Shown here: piece after piece, positions 1-12,492 of the stretch
Numbering within the stretch: the stretch's first letter is position 1
Layout: every line of letters begins with the position of its first letter
Assembly: GCA_001414485.1 (NCBI GenBank)
Contig: LLEY01000280.1
Coordinates: 1 to 56,982, forward strand
Direction: 5' to 3'
From: Calycina herbarum
Taxonomy: Eukaryota; Ascomycota; Leotiomycetes; Helotiales; Pezizellaceae
DNA length: 56,982 bases
Translations under genes and position numbers: made by a program
Notes under the pieces: model-generated
What the model was told of the DNA's origin: nothing
What the model saw: the letters and a program-made list of their open reading frames with translations, nothing else
The model's database searches: none

Positions 1-365
1 GGTTATTTTGGAGGGAATGTCTGGAATGGAGATCTTGATGTGATGGTTTTTGGATGGAGAGTAAGTGTTATGTATCAATTAAATTATTTGGGAATCGTGC
101 TAGTTTGTGTTCTTTTTCTAGGGGTGGCTTTACACCGTTTGTTTGATGGTCAACTATAGGTATGATGGATTGTTGGGAGTAAGTATTGAAGTTGGAATTG
201 GGAGAGAGGTAGTCAGTCGCTGCTGTGAAATTGAGAAGTATATTTACTGTATGAGTGCTAGAGTCTTTCTCTTTGCAGGAGCGATTTGACGACGAGGAGC
301 GCTTTGGACTAGATACTGAAAGATATTTCGTTGGAGGAGGGAATTTGGTCGGAGGGTGTTGTTGA
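1..365 (+). CDS. 3' end of an unidentified gene (partial, three exons visible)
   Basis: The reading frame is open from base 1 and enters the window in phase 0. I see three exon pieces: 1-60, 122-178 and 279-365. Introns 61-121 and 179-278 begin GTAAGT and end TTTCTAG and TTTGCAG; all junctions are phase 0 and the stop is TGA at 363-365. The joined tail is 67 residues, begins GYFGGNVWNGDLDV and ends GGGNLVGGCC, with an acidic patch (ERFDDEERFGLDTE) before the Gly-rich end. I do not recognise the family. The 5' part lies outside the window, so function cannot be judged. Support comes from the agreement of splice signals, phase and codon flow; the second intron could be retained, which would give a different C-terminus ending at a TGA near 288. 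Confidence 0.55.
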
Positions 366-1970
366 GTACGCGATATGTTAGTGTGATATCTAGATATAGA
401 GATTGGGAAAGCTGGTAGACAAACACCACGTTTGAATATTAAAAAACTCTAGTAATTGAGAGAACTTGGATCATACTTGATTTAAAGAACTAAAATAGCT
501 CAGGGTGTTTATAAAGTAGCGGCGAAAGAAATCGCTTCACATTCACACTCTACCGTCTCTCTTAAACTCGCTCTATAATTAACTCGCTTTTGCATTTTCC
601 ATAGGCGATACGATACGTGAGCTAAGCTACGCTTTGAGACTTTAGGACTTTGAATAGAGATGTGAAGCTGCTAGGAGATAGTTTTGGGGGAAAATATTGG
701 ATTTGTTATATTATATCATAGAAGTACTTTTTTAAGTAAGAGTTAAAGGGAAGTTTTAGAATGTTCGTTGTTTAGGAAGTTAGTACTTTTAAGCGGGGAG
801 TAATAATACGGGTGTATTCTACGAGGTTAGTACTTATACATGCTTTCGAGTATATGTTTCTTCAAAGTATTTATACTGTTTAGAAGAGATAAGAAGATTT
901 AGATGTAAGAGGATAATATCTTTGGATCAAGATTTCGCTTTGTTTATTTAAGAACTTAAGAAGTAAAGCTTTAGATATTAAATAATATGTTTATATATTA
1001 GTTTTTCTAAATCTTTTTATTTCCATTTCCTTGTAATAAGAATAGAACGAGATAAGATGTTTTCTAAAAATAGTAATTGAAAATTAATCAAGTAGATATT
1101 GTCTTTTTACTTGAAATTTAGAAGAGATTAGTAAGAAGCTTTATTTATTTCTAGTTTCGTGTTTTATTCTCTTTTTTTTATACTAATATAAGAAATAAGT
1201 AGAGTAGAGTAGAGTAGTTACTACTGCTCTACTCTGAGTACTACTTAAGTAGTTAAGTAGTTTATACTTATACTATTTATTACTTTAAATTACTTCTATA
1301 TTTCTTAAGTAAATATAAAAATCTAGTATTTTCATAAGAGGGTTTATTATCTTTATCCTATTCTACGTATTTGGAATAATTAGCATACGAAGTAAACACA
1401 ACTACACATAGTTCAAAGTCTCTATAAAGCTATCGAAGTTCAGGTTTCATGCACGTTCACGATTGCAGCTTTTAAGACAGAGAATTTTTTTTTGCTTTTC
1501 TATTTCCTTTGCTCGTAAAAAGATACACACACATTTTTCGCCTCTAGACACAAGAAACAAGAAACCACCCCCAAATACATTTCATACAACAATCGATCCG
1601 AAAGTTAACTACCCCTTGAATCATCAGTAATAATAGCTCCGAACTTCCAGGCGGCAAGACTCTGGATCGTAGACCACGGGAACATGCCTACCATAGGGAT
1701 GGAAATCTACTACTACCTTAAGACAATCCAAGGAAGAGATAAACAACTCCGAAGGTCCCACCAATCGTCATTCATATCTTAAGGTAACCGTGGGAGTTCC
1801 AGGAGTTCAGCAATCTTAGGTCATGGACCCAGATTGCCAAACTCAAGGAAGTATACCGCTACCAAAAGATAATCCTTCTGATTAGGATTCCAACAAAGTT
1901 GCATCGGCCTCAAAAGTGCAGAAAAGAACCACCGGACAAAAGAAAAAAGAAACCTCGTGGCAATGCAGGG
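366..1970. other. Non-coding stretch, partly AT-rich and RIP-like
   Basis: No convincing gene is seen. Bases 660-1450 are AT-rich with many TA steps and could be a worn repeat remnant. A short imperfect hairpin of AGAGTAG-type repeats lies at about 1199-1236. Bases 1460-1970 have ordinary composition and probably include the 3' UTR of the minus-strand coiled-coil gene. Confidence 0.4.
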
Positions 1971-4900
1971 TTAGTAGAGGGTTTGAAACCACTCTACGCC
2001 CTTCAAAAACCAACAGAGGATTTTGGAGCGACATGTGCCACCCACGGCGAAATCTGACCAAGTGCTCCGATTATCCAGGCAAATGGGCGCCATGACCCCC
2101 TGGATCTGAGAAAGGACGGTGGCGGAAGGCAACAACTGTACTGCCTCCATGCCGACGATCTCGTCCAGTTCCATAGAAGGAGCATCAGGGAGCATGATGC
2201 CCGACCACTCATGCAAATTGATGAGAGCGTGGTGAACGGCACGGCGAGCAGCGGGAGGGAAGAACAGAAGGCCTAGGAGAGAACAAATGATTGCCAACAA
2301 AGCAAGAAACAAGTACCAAGAAAGACCAAAACGAGGGCGGTTCGCATTAGCGAAGTCTTCGGTCTGAGTTTCCGAATCAGCAGTCTTGGTTTGGTTCTTC
2401 TCGAATCTCTCAATCTTCTTCTTTGCCAGACCGAGATCTCGTTCAGCATTCAAGAGGCGTGTTTCAAGATCTTTTCTCGCGGTTGTTGAAGTGCGCAAAT
2501 CTTCCTCCAGATCCGAGATAGTAAGCTCTTGTTCCCGAGCCTTCTGCTGTGCGTTTCGGTCGTTCTCCTCAAGCTTGTCCTTTGCAGACTTGAGTGCTTG
2601 ATTTTCAGTCTGGAGTCTCTGATTCTCGTCCGAAAACTGCTTCTTCTCATTCTCGAGTGTATCCTTTGCTCTCTTGAGGTTCACTTCTTGGGTCTGAAGT
2701 GCACCCTTTTCGGTCTCAAGGTCTCTATTTTGGCCCTTTAGAATTGCCTTTCCGATCTCAAGGCCAAAAGTCCCGAGGTCGAGAGCCATTACCGCACATT
2801 GGGACAACTCCAAAGCCTCTTGAGTCTCAGAGCAGAGCTTTTCGGCCTTATCTTTCGCGGATTGAGCATCATTGATAGCTTGTTGGTCGGCAATGGCTTG
2901 TTCTTTGAAGCGCATGCAGTTGGTCTCCGCCTCTCTCCGAGCAGTGACCGCACGCTCAAGGCTCGTCTCTGCTTGGATTCTCAGCTTTTGGTTTCGCCCA
3001 CAGTCCTCCATGAACCAATCTCGAGAAGTGGTTTGTCGTGCGCATTTAAGTTCGGCAATCTCCCGAGCCTTTTCTGCATTATTGCAACGCTCGATTGCGG
3101 CGTCATACTCCAAGTTTCGCTCATCCAATTGCTCCTGAAGCTTTCTATTGGCTCTGATATGACTGCCGACCTCTTTGATCTTCTCGTCGAGGGTGGCCTG
3201 GGTTTTTGCGGCCTTCTCCTTCAATTTGTCATCTCGGCGATCAAGTTTGTTCGCACTATTGACCTGGCGCTCTAGCTTATCGATGATGGCTTTGTTGTCG
3301 GATACAGTTTTCAACGCATCTTTCAGCTCCGCCTTTGCCTTTCTTGTTCCCGCGAGCTTATCGTCTCTGTTGGTAATTTCCTTCTTTTGTTCAGCGACTT
3401 TAGTCGTGAGCTTTGTGACTTCGCCCTCTAGCTCGGAAACCCTTCCTTGGAGGTTTGCGTCATTTTCCTGCGATGTTTGCAATCGCGACACTGTTTCCTC
3501 GTACTCGCGGTTTTGCTCGTTGGAGGTTTGCAATTCTGCCGCCAATCTCTCAACTTCGAGGGAGGAATCCTTGAGGAGGTCTCTTGTTTCCGAGAAGGCC
3601 TTTTGGTGCTGCTCGTTGGAGGTTTGCAATTCGTCATTCAACTTTGTGACTTCGTTCGAGGCCTTTTCGTGCTTCTGTTTCTCTGCATTCGCGACATCCA
3701 ATTGTGACTTTAAAGTTTGCACTTCATTTTCGGTCTCGCGAAGCTTCGTGCGTTCGTCATTCGCAGCGCGAAGTGCGTCCTTCAATTTTGCAGACTCATC
3801 TAAAGAATTTTGAACCGTTCGTTCATGCGCCTGTGCGGCCACTTGGAGTGTGCCAATCTCTTCACGTAATTGTGAATTCTGGTTTGCGAGCTCAATACCA
3901 TTTGCATTTGATGTTGTGATGGCTGCCTTCTCGGTCTCCATTTCGACAATGGTCTTCTCCTGCTCCGAAATTGTGGTTTTCAGGTTGGCAATCTGGTGGT
4001 TGAGTATAGCCACTTCATCCGAACTGATGTTGGGTTGGGTTATATTGCCAGCAGCAAGGTTACTTCCTTGGAAGTCCGGTTGGAAGTTGTTTAGCCAGTT
4101 CCTAGGAGCACACATGTAAGCGAGTTGAAACTTTACAGGGAAAACAGAATGAAGAGGAAAACGTACAAATCTTCCGTGAAATCAATGAAATCGTTGGTGG
4201 GAGCGCTTGCAAAAGATTCAGGATTGTTAAGCCCATTGCTCTCATACGTCCAATCCGGGAACTCAGGATTCGTGAACTGTGGTGTCTGGTTGAAAACATT
4301 GTTTTCAGCTGCTCCGAAGTTATTGAACTCATTGAAATTTGGAGAATGGTTAAAGGTGTTATTATCACTTGTCATGTAAAGACCATTGCCACCGTTCGTG
4401 TAATCAAGAGTGGGGTCAAAACCGGTGTTCTGCGTTGCCATCAAGCTTTCGAAAGAATCGTTCATCATATTTGAAGGACCACCAGGAAGCGTGGAATTAC
4501 TGGGGTAATTGAGACCTGTATTGGTAATAGCAGGTTGGCTGAACTCATCCCTAGATATGTGTAAGTTACTTGAAAATGATAAATAAGAATTTGAAAGATA
4601 TGACTTACATATTTTGGGTACTGTTGTTAAATTCCCGTAAAAGGTCGAACCCTGGAAAATCTAAGGCGTTGCCATTATCTACAACAAGGGGGGGCTGGTT
4701 GATAAGAGTGTTTTCGCTTGGTGAATGTAAGTTTAGAGCCATGTCGACATTATTATACGTGAACTCGTTTTGCTTGCCACTCTCACCAGCTTGGACTTGA
4801 GGTTGGTGTTGTGTTGCGTCATTGAAGAACACGTCGAAATTTCTCTTTTCTGCGGGTGTGGCCAAGGCAGGTTTCACTTGCTCCGCTTCCTTTCCTTTAG

Positions 4901-5759
4901 TAAGGGTGTATGTTGCTGGTTGGATATTTTGTGGATCAGCCAACAAGGCTGGATCGATGAGTTCTTGAGGGACATTGCTAAAAGGAGGTAAGCAAATAAG
5001 CGACGGAGACGTGGAGATCTATGTATAGAAAAGACTTACTCATGGGCAGCAGCGTCGGCAGCTTCAGCAGCTTCAGCAGCTTCATCAGCTTCATCGGCTG
5101 CACGAAGCATAGCAATTTGATCATGGCTAAAGAAGTAAGTGACACGAAACAATATAACGAGGACCTCGAGCGAGATAACTTACCATTGTTTGACATACTT
5201 CTCTACGTCAATCAGCCCGGTGACTGGATCAATTGGTGGATCCTGGGGATTGTTTCTAGAATTGCGTTAAAATCATCATGAAAAGCGGGAATTGGAAACC
5301 GTTGAGGAAAACTTACTGGACTTGGACAGGTGTAGTTGTAGTGACGGCTGCGTTACGACTGCCTGTCTCTACACCCCCCGGGGGAATAAGCTTCTCATCG
5401 TCAAGATTAAGATTACGGTGGGTGACTATACCATCGACGTCCAATCCCGCAGGTCCCTTGACTTGTAAGGTAGTATCAGGGTCCTCGGTATCGCCTGGTA
5501 TATTCTGGGCCGGTGTCGTATCAGCTGTGGAGGCGGTCGCTGCGACGGCGGAGCCAAAGGTAAATTGTGCTGCGGGTTGAGTCGCTGCGCCGGCGTTATT
5601 GCTGGTCGTCAAGGTATCTTGGAGGAAGCTAATCCCAAAGCCATTCGCAGATGGTATTTGGAAGGTCGCACCTGGCGGGGGTTGCGTGGCACCTACGGGA
5701 CGACGACCAGCTCGAGCTGGGCGGCGACCAGGCGGCTTGCGTGGTGTGTTGGGAGGCAT
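1971..5759 (-). CDS. Long coiled-coil protein with C-terminal membrane segment (six exons)
   Basis: Joining exons 5317-5759, 5184-5255, 5040-5126, 4609-4977, 4167-4550 and 1971-4101 on the minus strand gives 3486 nt with no internal stop, 1161 residues plus TAA. Four donors are GTAAGT and one is GTACGT; the acceptors end TAG. The chosen ATG at 5759 starts a basic, Pro/Gly-rich head (MPPNTPRKPPGRRPARAG). Residues to about 450 are low-complexity and Asn/Gln/Pro-rich, with an Ala/Glu/Asp run in exon 3. From about 480 to 1027 the sequence is an almost unbroken heptad-like coiled coil rich in E, K, L and Q. A hydrophobic segment at about 1043-1066 (FGLSWYLFLALLAIICSLLG) suggests a membrane anchor, followed by about 95 residues. 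Architecture resembles tail-anchored or organelle-tethering coiled-coil proteins, but I recognise no family. Composition is normal, so RIP has not touched it. Expect coiled-coil database hits to be non-specific. Confidence 0.8.
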
Positions 5760-6157
5760 CGTAAGCGGTATGCTTGCGACTAGGGGGTTTGGTAGTTTGC
5801 GGGTTACGCGAGATTGGATTCAATAGAGTATTGTGCAATGGAGAGTAGAGTTGCTCAATTTCGATTGCGATGGTAGAGGGAAACGTCGAGCGGGGTCTTC
5901 AAAACTCGAGCTCATTGTGTGCGTCGCGCTAATTTAGGTGGCGTAGGTTCCAAAAATCAAGAGCCAGTCAATTCTAGAGTGAGATTCCATGAAGCGAGTT
6001 TAAGAGGGGGTGTAGAGGTGAATGTTAAGCGAATTGGCCGCCGCTTTGTGATAGTCCGTAATTGACTATCTCGAGATTGACTAATAAGATATTAGTATTA
6101 TTTAATACTATAAGTGTTAGTATAACTTGGCTATAAATCTATATAGTTGTATATACG
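5760..6157. other. Upstream region of the coiled-coil gene
   Basis: Contains the 5' flank and probable promoter of the minus-strand gene. No gene is visible. Bases from about 6060 become AT-rich with TAATA/ATAGT words, marking the transition into repeat-derived DNA. Confidence 0.35.
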
Positions 6158-6356
6158 TGTTATGACAGTTCCAGTCACATATATCTAGATCACGTGTGAT
6201 CACGTGACCAGATTTTCCTGAGGTTCTGCCGAGGACTCGCTTAGTGTAGTTAAATAGAGTAAGAGCGCCTACACTCTCTGCTTCTCTCTTTAGTTTAGTT
6301 TTCCTTAATATAAGATACTATTCTATAAGATACTATTCTATAAGTACTTCTTTTAT
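6158..6356 (+). repeat. LTR-like or promoter-like segment
   Basis: Starts TGTTATGACAGTTCC, has a near-palindrome around CACGTGTGATCACGTG (6192-6207), then a pyrimidine-rich stretch and a 17-bp direct repeat of AAGATACTATTCTAT (about 6311-6343) just before an ATG at 6357. This resembles the start of an LTR retroelement, but there is no second copy and no target duplication in the window, so the call is tentative. Confidence 0.3.
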
Positions 6357-6943
6357 ATGGCCAGCAAAGTCGAACTCTCAGCCTGTACGAGGCGCTGGCT
6401 ACGAACCTTCGATCATGTTATCGGAGAGCTGATGAGAGTCGCACAAGAGGAGGAAAGGGGTTGTCGTCGTCGTCGTGGTACGACCGTGGAACTGGCGGTG
6501 AGGCTAGGAAAGCAGAGTTTTCACGACAGCGACAACAACAACAAAACCGACACGAAGACCTTATCTACAATCACTACACCACCCCTCGAGCCATATCCAA
6601 ACGAAGCATTACAAGACATAACCGACGCGGCGGACGAGACTTGGACGGACGGGAGGCGCCATTTGGGGGCGTCTACAACTCATTTTATGACGAATTCAAG
6701 TCGAGGATAAGGCAGAGGTTACGCAGGACCAATTTGCAGATTACAACAACAATATACGGTACATTCCACCGAAGGCTCGACAAGCGTAAGACCTCGACCC
6801 CGGGGCAGGTGCCTCGTCCCCACCTGCTGCTGGAAGGGCAGCAAAGAGGGCATTCGGAGTACACGTGTCTAAGAGGGAGAAACTCTGTCGAGGCGTCTTA
6901 TACCCTGATTCAGGAGGGACTGCTCACCCCTCCCCTAGGATAG
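6357..6943 (+). other. Two overlapping unidentified ORFs, possibly a retroelement gag fragment
   Basis: An ATG at 6357 opens a 117-residue frame to 6710. A second frame is open from 6461 to 6943 (160 residues, no clear ATG at its start). The second is Gln/Arg-rich and contains a tract reading FGGVYNSFYDEFKSRIRQRL. One of the two is probably a shadow, or a frameshift joins them. Composition is not RIP-like, unlike everything to the right. I do not recognise either product. The position directly after an LTR-like segment suggests a truncated retroelement, but a small host gene remnant is equally possible. Confidence 0.25.
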
Positions 6944-7055
6944 AGAGAACAACGCTCGAAGGCACACGTATGTCGGAGGAGGAAATCACAAATACAAGAC
7001 AGAGGGATTAGTTAGTAGCAGGCAGGAATAAGAGAGAAGGCTCAGACAACAAAAG

Positions 7056-7433
7056 TGTCACGAATCACGTTATGCGTGGTAAGTAGTCCAGACGGCGCTC
7101 TGACAGGACAAGGCACGATATCCAGGAAATGGAAGGTAACACAGGAGGGAATCAGTAATACGGAGGCATTTAGGTATTCCAGGATCTCACTGTTGGATGA
7201 CCGTTGGAAGTCATGTGTTGGATCCTATTAGATCCCTTAAGGGATCTAGAGGGATCCAGGGATCCAGGCCTATAAGGGGATCCGGATAGCACGAAGGGTT
7301 CTATATAGGACTGGCACGTCTGCTATTAGATAGGAGCTTCGTACTCAACTTTAGTTATTAATCTTATTATCTTATTTAATATCTTTAATATAAGTAACGA
7401 GTTCACTTCTAAGTGAATAACCTATTACGTCTA
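7056..7433 (+). repeat. Truncated LTR of the D/E Ty3/gypsy family
   Basis: Starts TGTCACGAATCACG and reads as the reverse complement of the LTRs at 20380-20813, 29686-30119 and 44863-45289, so it is sense on the plus strand. Shared words include AGACGGCG, GACTGGCACGTCTGCTATTAG and AGGAGCTTCGTACTC. It is cut at 7433 where element C begins. No polypurine tract precedes it, so it is a 5' or solo LTR. It still carries many CpA/TpG steps and is the least RIP-damaged copy of this LTR here. Confidence 0.75.
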
Positions 7434-7889
7434 ACGTGATCCATCACCGAGCTGCGCACATCACCGAGCTGCGCACATCACCGAGCTGCGCACTTTTACC
7501 GACTTTTACTACTTCAAAATATAATAAATCAACTATAACAATAGATAAAACTTATTACTCTTCGGATTCTAATAAGCTAGATATATCTATAAGTTCTTAA
7601 TAAGTTCATGTATTATAACTAGTCTTTCTATAAGTACTATAACGTTATATAGTCGAAATCCCTTTCTTACGATTTACTCTTCTAAAGCGCTTATCGCGTT
7701 ATATCTGCTTATTTACTTCGTCTTAAGCTATAATATCGTGTATATCCTCTATAGTAAGTATACCTCCTTAACAGATACGATTCTTTTTAGCTCTACGACG
7801 TATAGAAAGTGTCTTATTTACTGCTTAAAGTATACGTAGCTCGGTATTAACAAGAGTTAATTTATAAGCTAAACGCTCTATACCTTACT

Positions 7890-8131
7890 TGTCAGGGCTT
7901 ATAGCAAGTGCTAATAAATTGAACTACAGAGGCTGTCTATATATAAGAAGATTCGATTGTCCTTTCTAAGCCAGAGTCCTTGCTAACTTATATACTTAGT
8001 TAGCTCTTTCTAGAGGGTTCTGCTAAGGGTACTCTCGAAGGTTCTATTACGTCTATGCGTTGCTAAGCGAGGTCACGTGAATGCGTCGCTGGAGTACTCC
8101 AAGACTTATTCTACAGGTGTAACCCTTAATA
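7890..8131 (-). repeat. 3' LTR of element A
   Basis: 242 bp, same length as the partner at 18637-18878 and as both LTRs of element B. The complement of a purine-rich tract (TTACCCCTCTTCC) follows at 8132-8144, as expected for a minus-strand element. Confidence 0.9.
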
Positions 8132-11100
8132 TTACCCCTCTTCCTACTCTTAAAGGTAGGTGTCTAGGGCTACTATATCCTCTAACTTAGTAGCAGGTTC
8201 CTATATTAGGTTTACGTATCCTGTCTATTTAACCTTATACTCGAGTCGAGTACGAGAGCCTTTCTCTAAGAGCTTCTTTTACTGTTAACCTAGTATTCTT
8301 TTAACTTACTATTCTATAGTATTATCTACTAATATTATAGGTAGTTAATTATCGTCTGTAATTTAACTAGGCAGCGGGTCTATAGCTGCTAGCTTTAATA
8401 AGTCTATATTAAAGATATTATAGATACTAGGCAGAGTGTCTAGCCTATATATAGACGGGCTAATAACCTCGATAACTATGAACTTAGCAGATCGAGTATC
8501 TAGTTTCTTATTAGTCTTAGCTATCTGTATATTCTATAAGCTTAAGTAAACCTTGTCTCTAATCTTATATATAGGAGCGGTATTCCGTAAACGATTTACT
8601 TAAGTCTCTTAGTCTTGTTATACTCTTACTATTAATAATTATACCTATTCTATAATAGCCTTAATCTTTGCTACTATTGCTTCGCTCTTTTAAATTAGTA
8701 TTTTTATATTTATATATACTACGACGTCTATTAAGAGGTCGATAGTCTATAATAGATAGCCGTAGCTGAGTTAGAAGAGGCTTATACTCGTTAATATTAA
8801 ATCCCGTCTATTAAAAGCTAGCTGTACTACTAGCAGCTAGTCGGCCTAGTTGTCCTAAGCTATATTAATCTATAGTTGTAGAAGCGTCTTAACTTTAGTA
8901 TTTGCTTATTCTGTTAACCTGTTAGTTTATAGATAGAAGGTTATAGAGATCCGTCGTTTAATTCGTAAGAAGTTATAAAGCGTCTTCTATACTTGTCTAA
9001 TGAATTACAGGCCCTTATTAGATACTATTGCTCTTGGTAGTCTATGTAAGCTATAGTGTATAGTAATAAATAAGCGAGCAAATTCCTCTGATAATATAGT
9101 TAAGTTATAGGCTATAAGAAGTACCTCTTTGCTTAAACGGTCTATAAACACTGCTATTATATTAGAGCCTTTACTTATAAGTAGTAGTCTAATAAAGTCG
9201 ATAGAGATCTCCTACTATTACTACTTAGGAATTAGTAAGGAACAAAGCAAGCCTTGTTTACGATCTCTCTAGACTTTAATACGTTTATAAACTCTATAGT
9301 TATAGATAAACTGCTTAACTATAGTCTATAGGTTTAGCTAAAAGAACTCTCTTAAGACTATTATAATTGTCCTGTTCTTATTAGAATAGCTCGTAAGTGT
9401 AGAATTATAGAGTTTCTGTATAATTATAGTCTATAGCAGCTTATAGTCGGGGACCTATAGTCTACCTCTAAACTGTAAATCACTGTTCTTATTAACTAAG
9501 TAGTTAGAGATAGAGACTTTAACTAGAGAAGTAAGGTCTACTAGAAACACTCTATCTCCTTAGTAGATAGTATCTATAAGACGCCTAAAGTCCTTATCCT
9601 ATACCTTTCCCTCTTCTTAGAGGTTCCGTAGTTAGTCTATAAACGCTTACTACGTCGCTACGTTGCTTACTTAATTCCTCTTATTTATTAATACTAGTGC
9701 TAGCTATATAGTATTTCCTTGAATTATTCTGTCTAGAATTAATTATACTATTCTATAATTAAGGCGTTTATCTCTCTCCTCTAGAAGGTCCTAGTCCCTT
9801 CTTATTAATATATCTAGTAGTCTTCCCTCTTTACCTAGGTAGTATTAGATTATTAGGTTAAACTTACTAAGTATTAACTACTATTATATTTGTCTTTTAG
9901 ACAGTTTATAGACTATTATAAAGTACTTAAGATTCTTATAATTTATAAGTACTATAAACTACCTAATACTTTTTAACTCTGTTTCCTATTTCTTAAGATA
10001 ATAAATAATAGCTAATAACTCTTTGTTATATATTAGGTAATTATATTTAATAGGTGTATGTTTCTTTAAGAAGAAGGCTATAGGCCGTAAGACGCTATTC
10101 TTTACTTAAGAGAGTACGCCTTCTAAGTAATATCTAAAGAAGTCTGTCTCTAAGACTGTCTCGTAATCTAGGTTAAACTAAGCTAGTACTAGAGCCTCTA
10201 TAAAGGCCTGCTTTAACTATTCGAAGGCTCTATTCGCTTTGTCTGTTTATTAAAAGGATATATCCTTTTTAACAAGTTTATAAAGAGGAGCTATAATCTA
10301 TGAAAAGTCTTTAATAAACCGTCGATAGAAATTCGTAAATCCTAAGAAGCTAAGAACGCCTTTTACTATTATTAGTGCTTTCTAATCTATAATAGCTTAT
10401 ATTTTAGCTAGGTCTATCTATAAACCTTTCTCTACTTTTATAATAAACCTAAGATACTTTATAAACTATACTTTAAATTCGTACTTATTAATATTAAGCT
10501 ATAGCCTAGTATCTTAAAACCTTTATATTACTTTATAAACATACTTATAGTACTAGTTATAAGTACTGTCTATAAAGACTAAGACATTGTCGATATATAC
10601 TAAGACAAAGTTATTTAAGAACTCTTAAAGTATATAATTAATATACTACTAGAAAGTACTAGGAGTATTTACAAGCTTAAAAGAGGTAATAAGCTATTTA
10701 AAAAGCCTAAATCGTGTCTAAAAAGCCGTTTTCTACTCGTCTCTCTTCTTAATTCATATCTTATAAAATATAGTAATAATATCTATTTTTATAAACTACT
10801 TTACTTTTCTAATCTAGTTAAGTATCTCTTAAATCAAGAGTAATAGATAGCAGTCTTTATAAGTTAACTTATTTAGTACTTAGTAGTTATAATAGAACTA
10901 TAGGCCTCCTCCTAGCTTCTATATAAAGAGTACTAGCGTAGCTACTAAAGAGTTACTTACTTAAATAAATTCCTTATCTAGTAGCTCTATTAGGGTTTTA
11001 TAGAGTACTAACAGCTCGTCCTATAATATATTATAGAGTAGCCCCTATAAGACTGTCTTCTTAGATCCGCTGTCTGTCTATAGAAGCTTAATACTATGAT

Positions 11101-12025
11101 TAATTCCTTATTAGTATACTAGTAACTTATTTACTTCTTTTCTATTAAAAGCTAGGTAGAATTCTAGACTAATCTAGCTAGACAGCTTTGTCTATAGGTT
11201 TATATACTTCTTCTCTACTAACGCTTTACTAATGTCTATAAGACTAGCTAAGAAAACTTATAGCTTATGTTTATAATCTATAAGAAAGTAGAAGATAGCT
11301 ACGCTTACTTACTTATAAGAGTAAAACTTTTCTAGCTTATTATAAACTTCTAACCTAGAGTCTTAGAAGAGTAAGTATCCCTTAGTAGTATTAAGTAAAG
11401 CTTACTCTTTCCTTAACTAAGATTTTCCTAGAATTATTTTATAGCTCTTAATCTTAGAGACTATATAAGTATAAACCCGTTTCTACTAGTAGCCTCTAAT
11501 ATCTATATTAAAAGATACTACTTAGGATATAGTATCCTCTAATACTCCTTCTACTAACTATAAATACCTTAGTATAATTTATATATAAGAGAGCTAATAA
11601 TAACAGATAAAATAGTCTAAAATAATTCTATAGACTAAATACTCTAAATCTACTAAGGCTTATAAAGTAGCTACTTTATTTACTAAAGCTAATATAAGAA
11701 GAGGTTTTTCGTCTATATATTCCTACTTAAAATGTCTCTAAGTGTCTATTACTAATAACACTCTTCGTTACCTCTACCTACACTTTCTAATAAGAGCTAC
11801 TAGTTTTCTAAATCTAAGAAGATATTACTATCTTCTTCTTCTAATTCTAGTGCTACTTTCTTAACCTCTGCCTTCTATTTATAGACCGAATCCCCTATTA
11901 CAGGTCGCCTTAGTAGTTTATATAGACATTCTTAAACAAAATAACTAGTAGCTCTATAGTAAAGACAGCGACTAGTATAAGCACAGTTGCTTCGTTCTTC
12001 CTAGAACACTTATTTAGCACACTTA

Positions 12026-12267
12026 TATCAAGGGTTACACCCGTAGAATAAGTCTCGGAGTACTCCAGCGACGCATTCACGTGACCTCGCTTAGCAACGC
12101 ATAGACGTAACAGAACCTTCGAGAGTACCCTTAGCAGAAACCTCTAGAAAGAGCTAACTGAGTATATAAGTTAGTAAGGACTCTAACTTGGAAAGGACAA
12201 TCGAATCTTCTTATATATAGACAGCCTTTGTAGTTTAATTTATTAGTACTTACTATAAGCCCTGATA
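12026..12267 (+). repeat. 5' LTR of element B
   Basis: Begins TATCAAGGGTTACACCC and ends CCCTGATA; comparison with its partners gives TGTCA...TGACA as the undamaged termini. Confidence 0.9.
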
Positions 12268-12284
12268 TTAGATTCGATTTAAAA

Positions 12285-12470
12285 AATAACAGGCCTTTAC
12301 AGTAATACTAGAACATATTAGGCTATTTTAGTAATACTAGAATATAACAGGCCTTTATAGTAACACTGGAATATATCAGGCTATTTTAGCAATCTAGAAC
12401 ATATTAGGCCTTTACGGCAATACTAGAACTTACGGGCTATTTTATAGTATTTACGGAACTTACGAACAAT
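12285..12470 (+). repeat. Short tandem repeat in the leader of element B (about 32-bp unit)
   Basis: Alternating half-units AGGCCTTTA..GTAATACTAGAA and AGGCTATTTTAGTAATACTAG recur about six times between the 5' LTR and gag. The same array, reversed, lies at about 18400-18640 in element A with more copies. Confidence 0.7.
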
Positions 12471-12492
12471 AGGAGAACTATAAGAAGGCGGT

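Noticed and set aside
244..429. 61-codon minus-strand ORF
   Set aside because: Overlaps the spliced 3' end of the plus-strand gene at 1-365, which has matching splice sites and phase.
2799..3919. Several plus-strand ORFs (158, 212 and 71 codons) opposite the coiled-coil gene
   Set aside because: They are shadows of the minus-strand coiled-coil frame, whose exon structure and heptads are consistent throughout.
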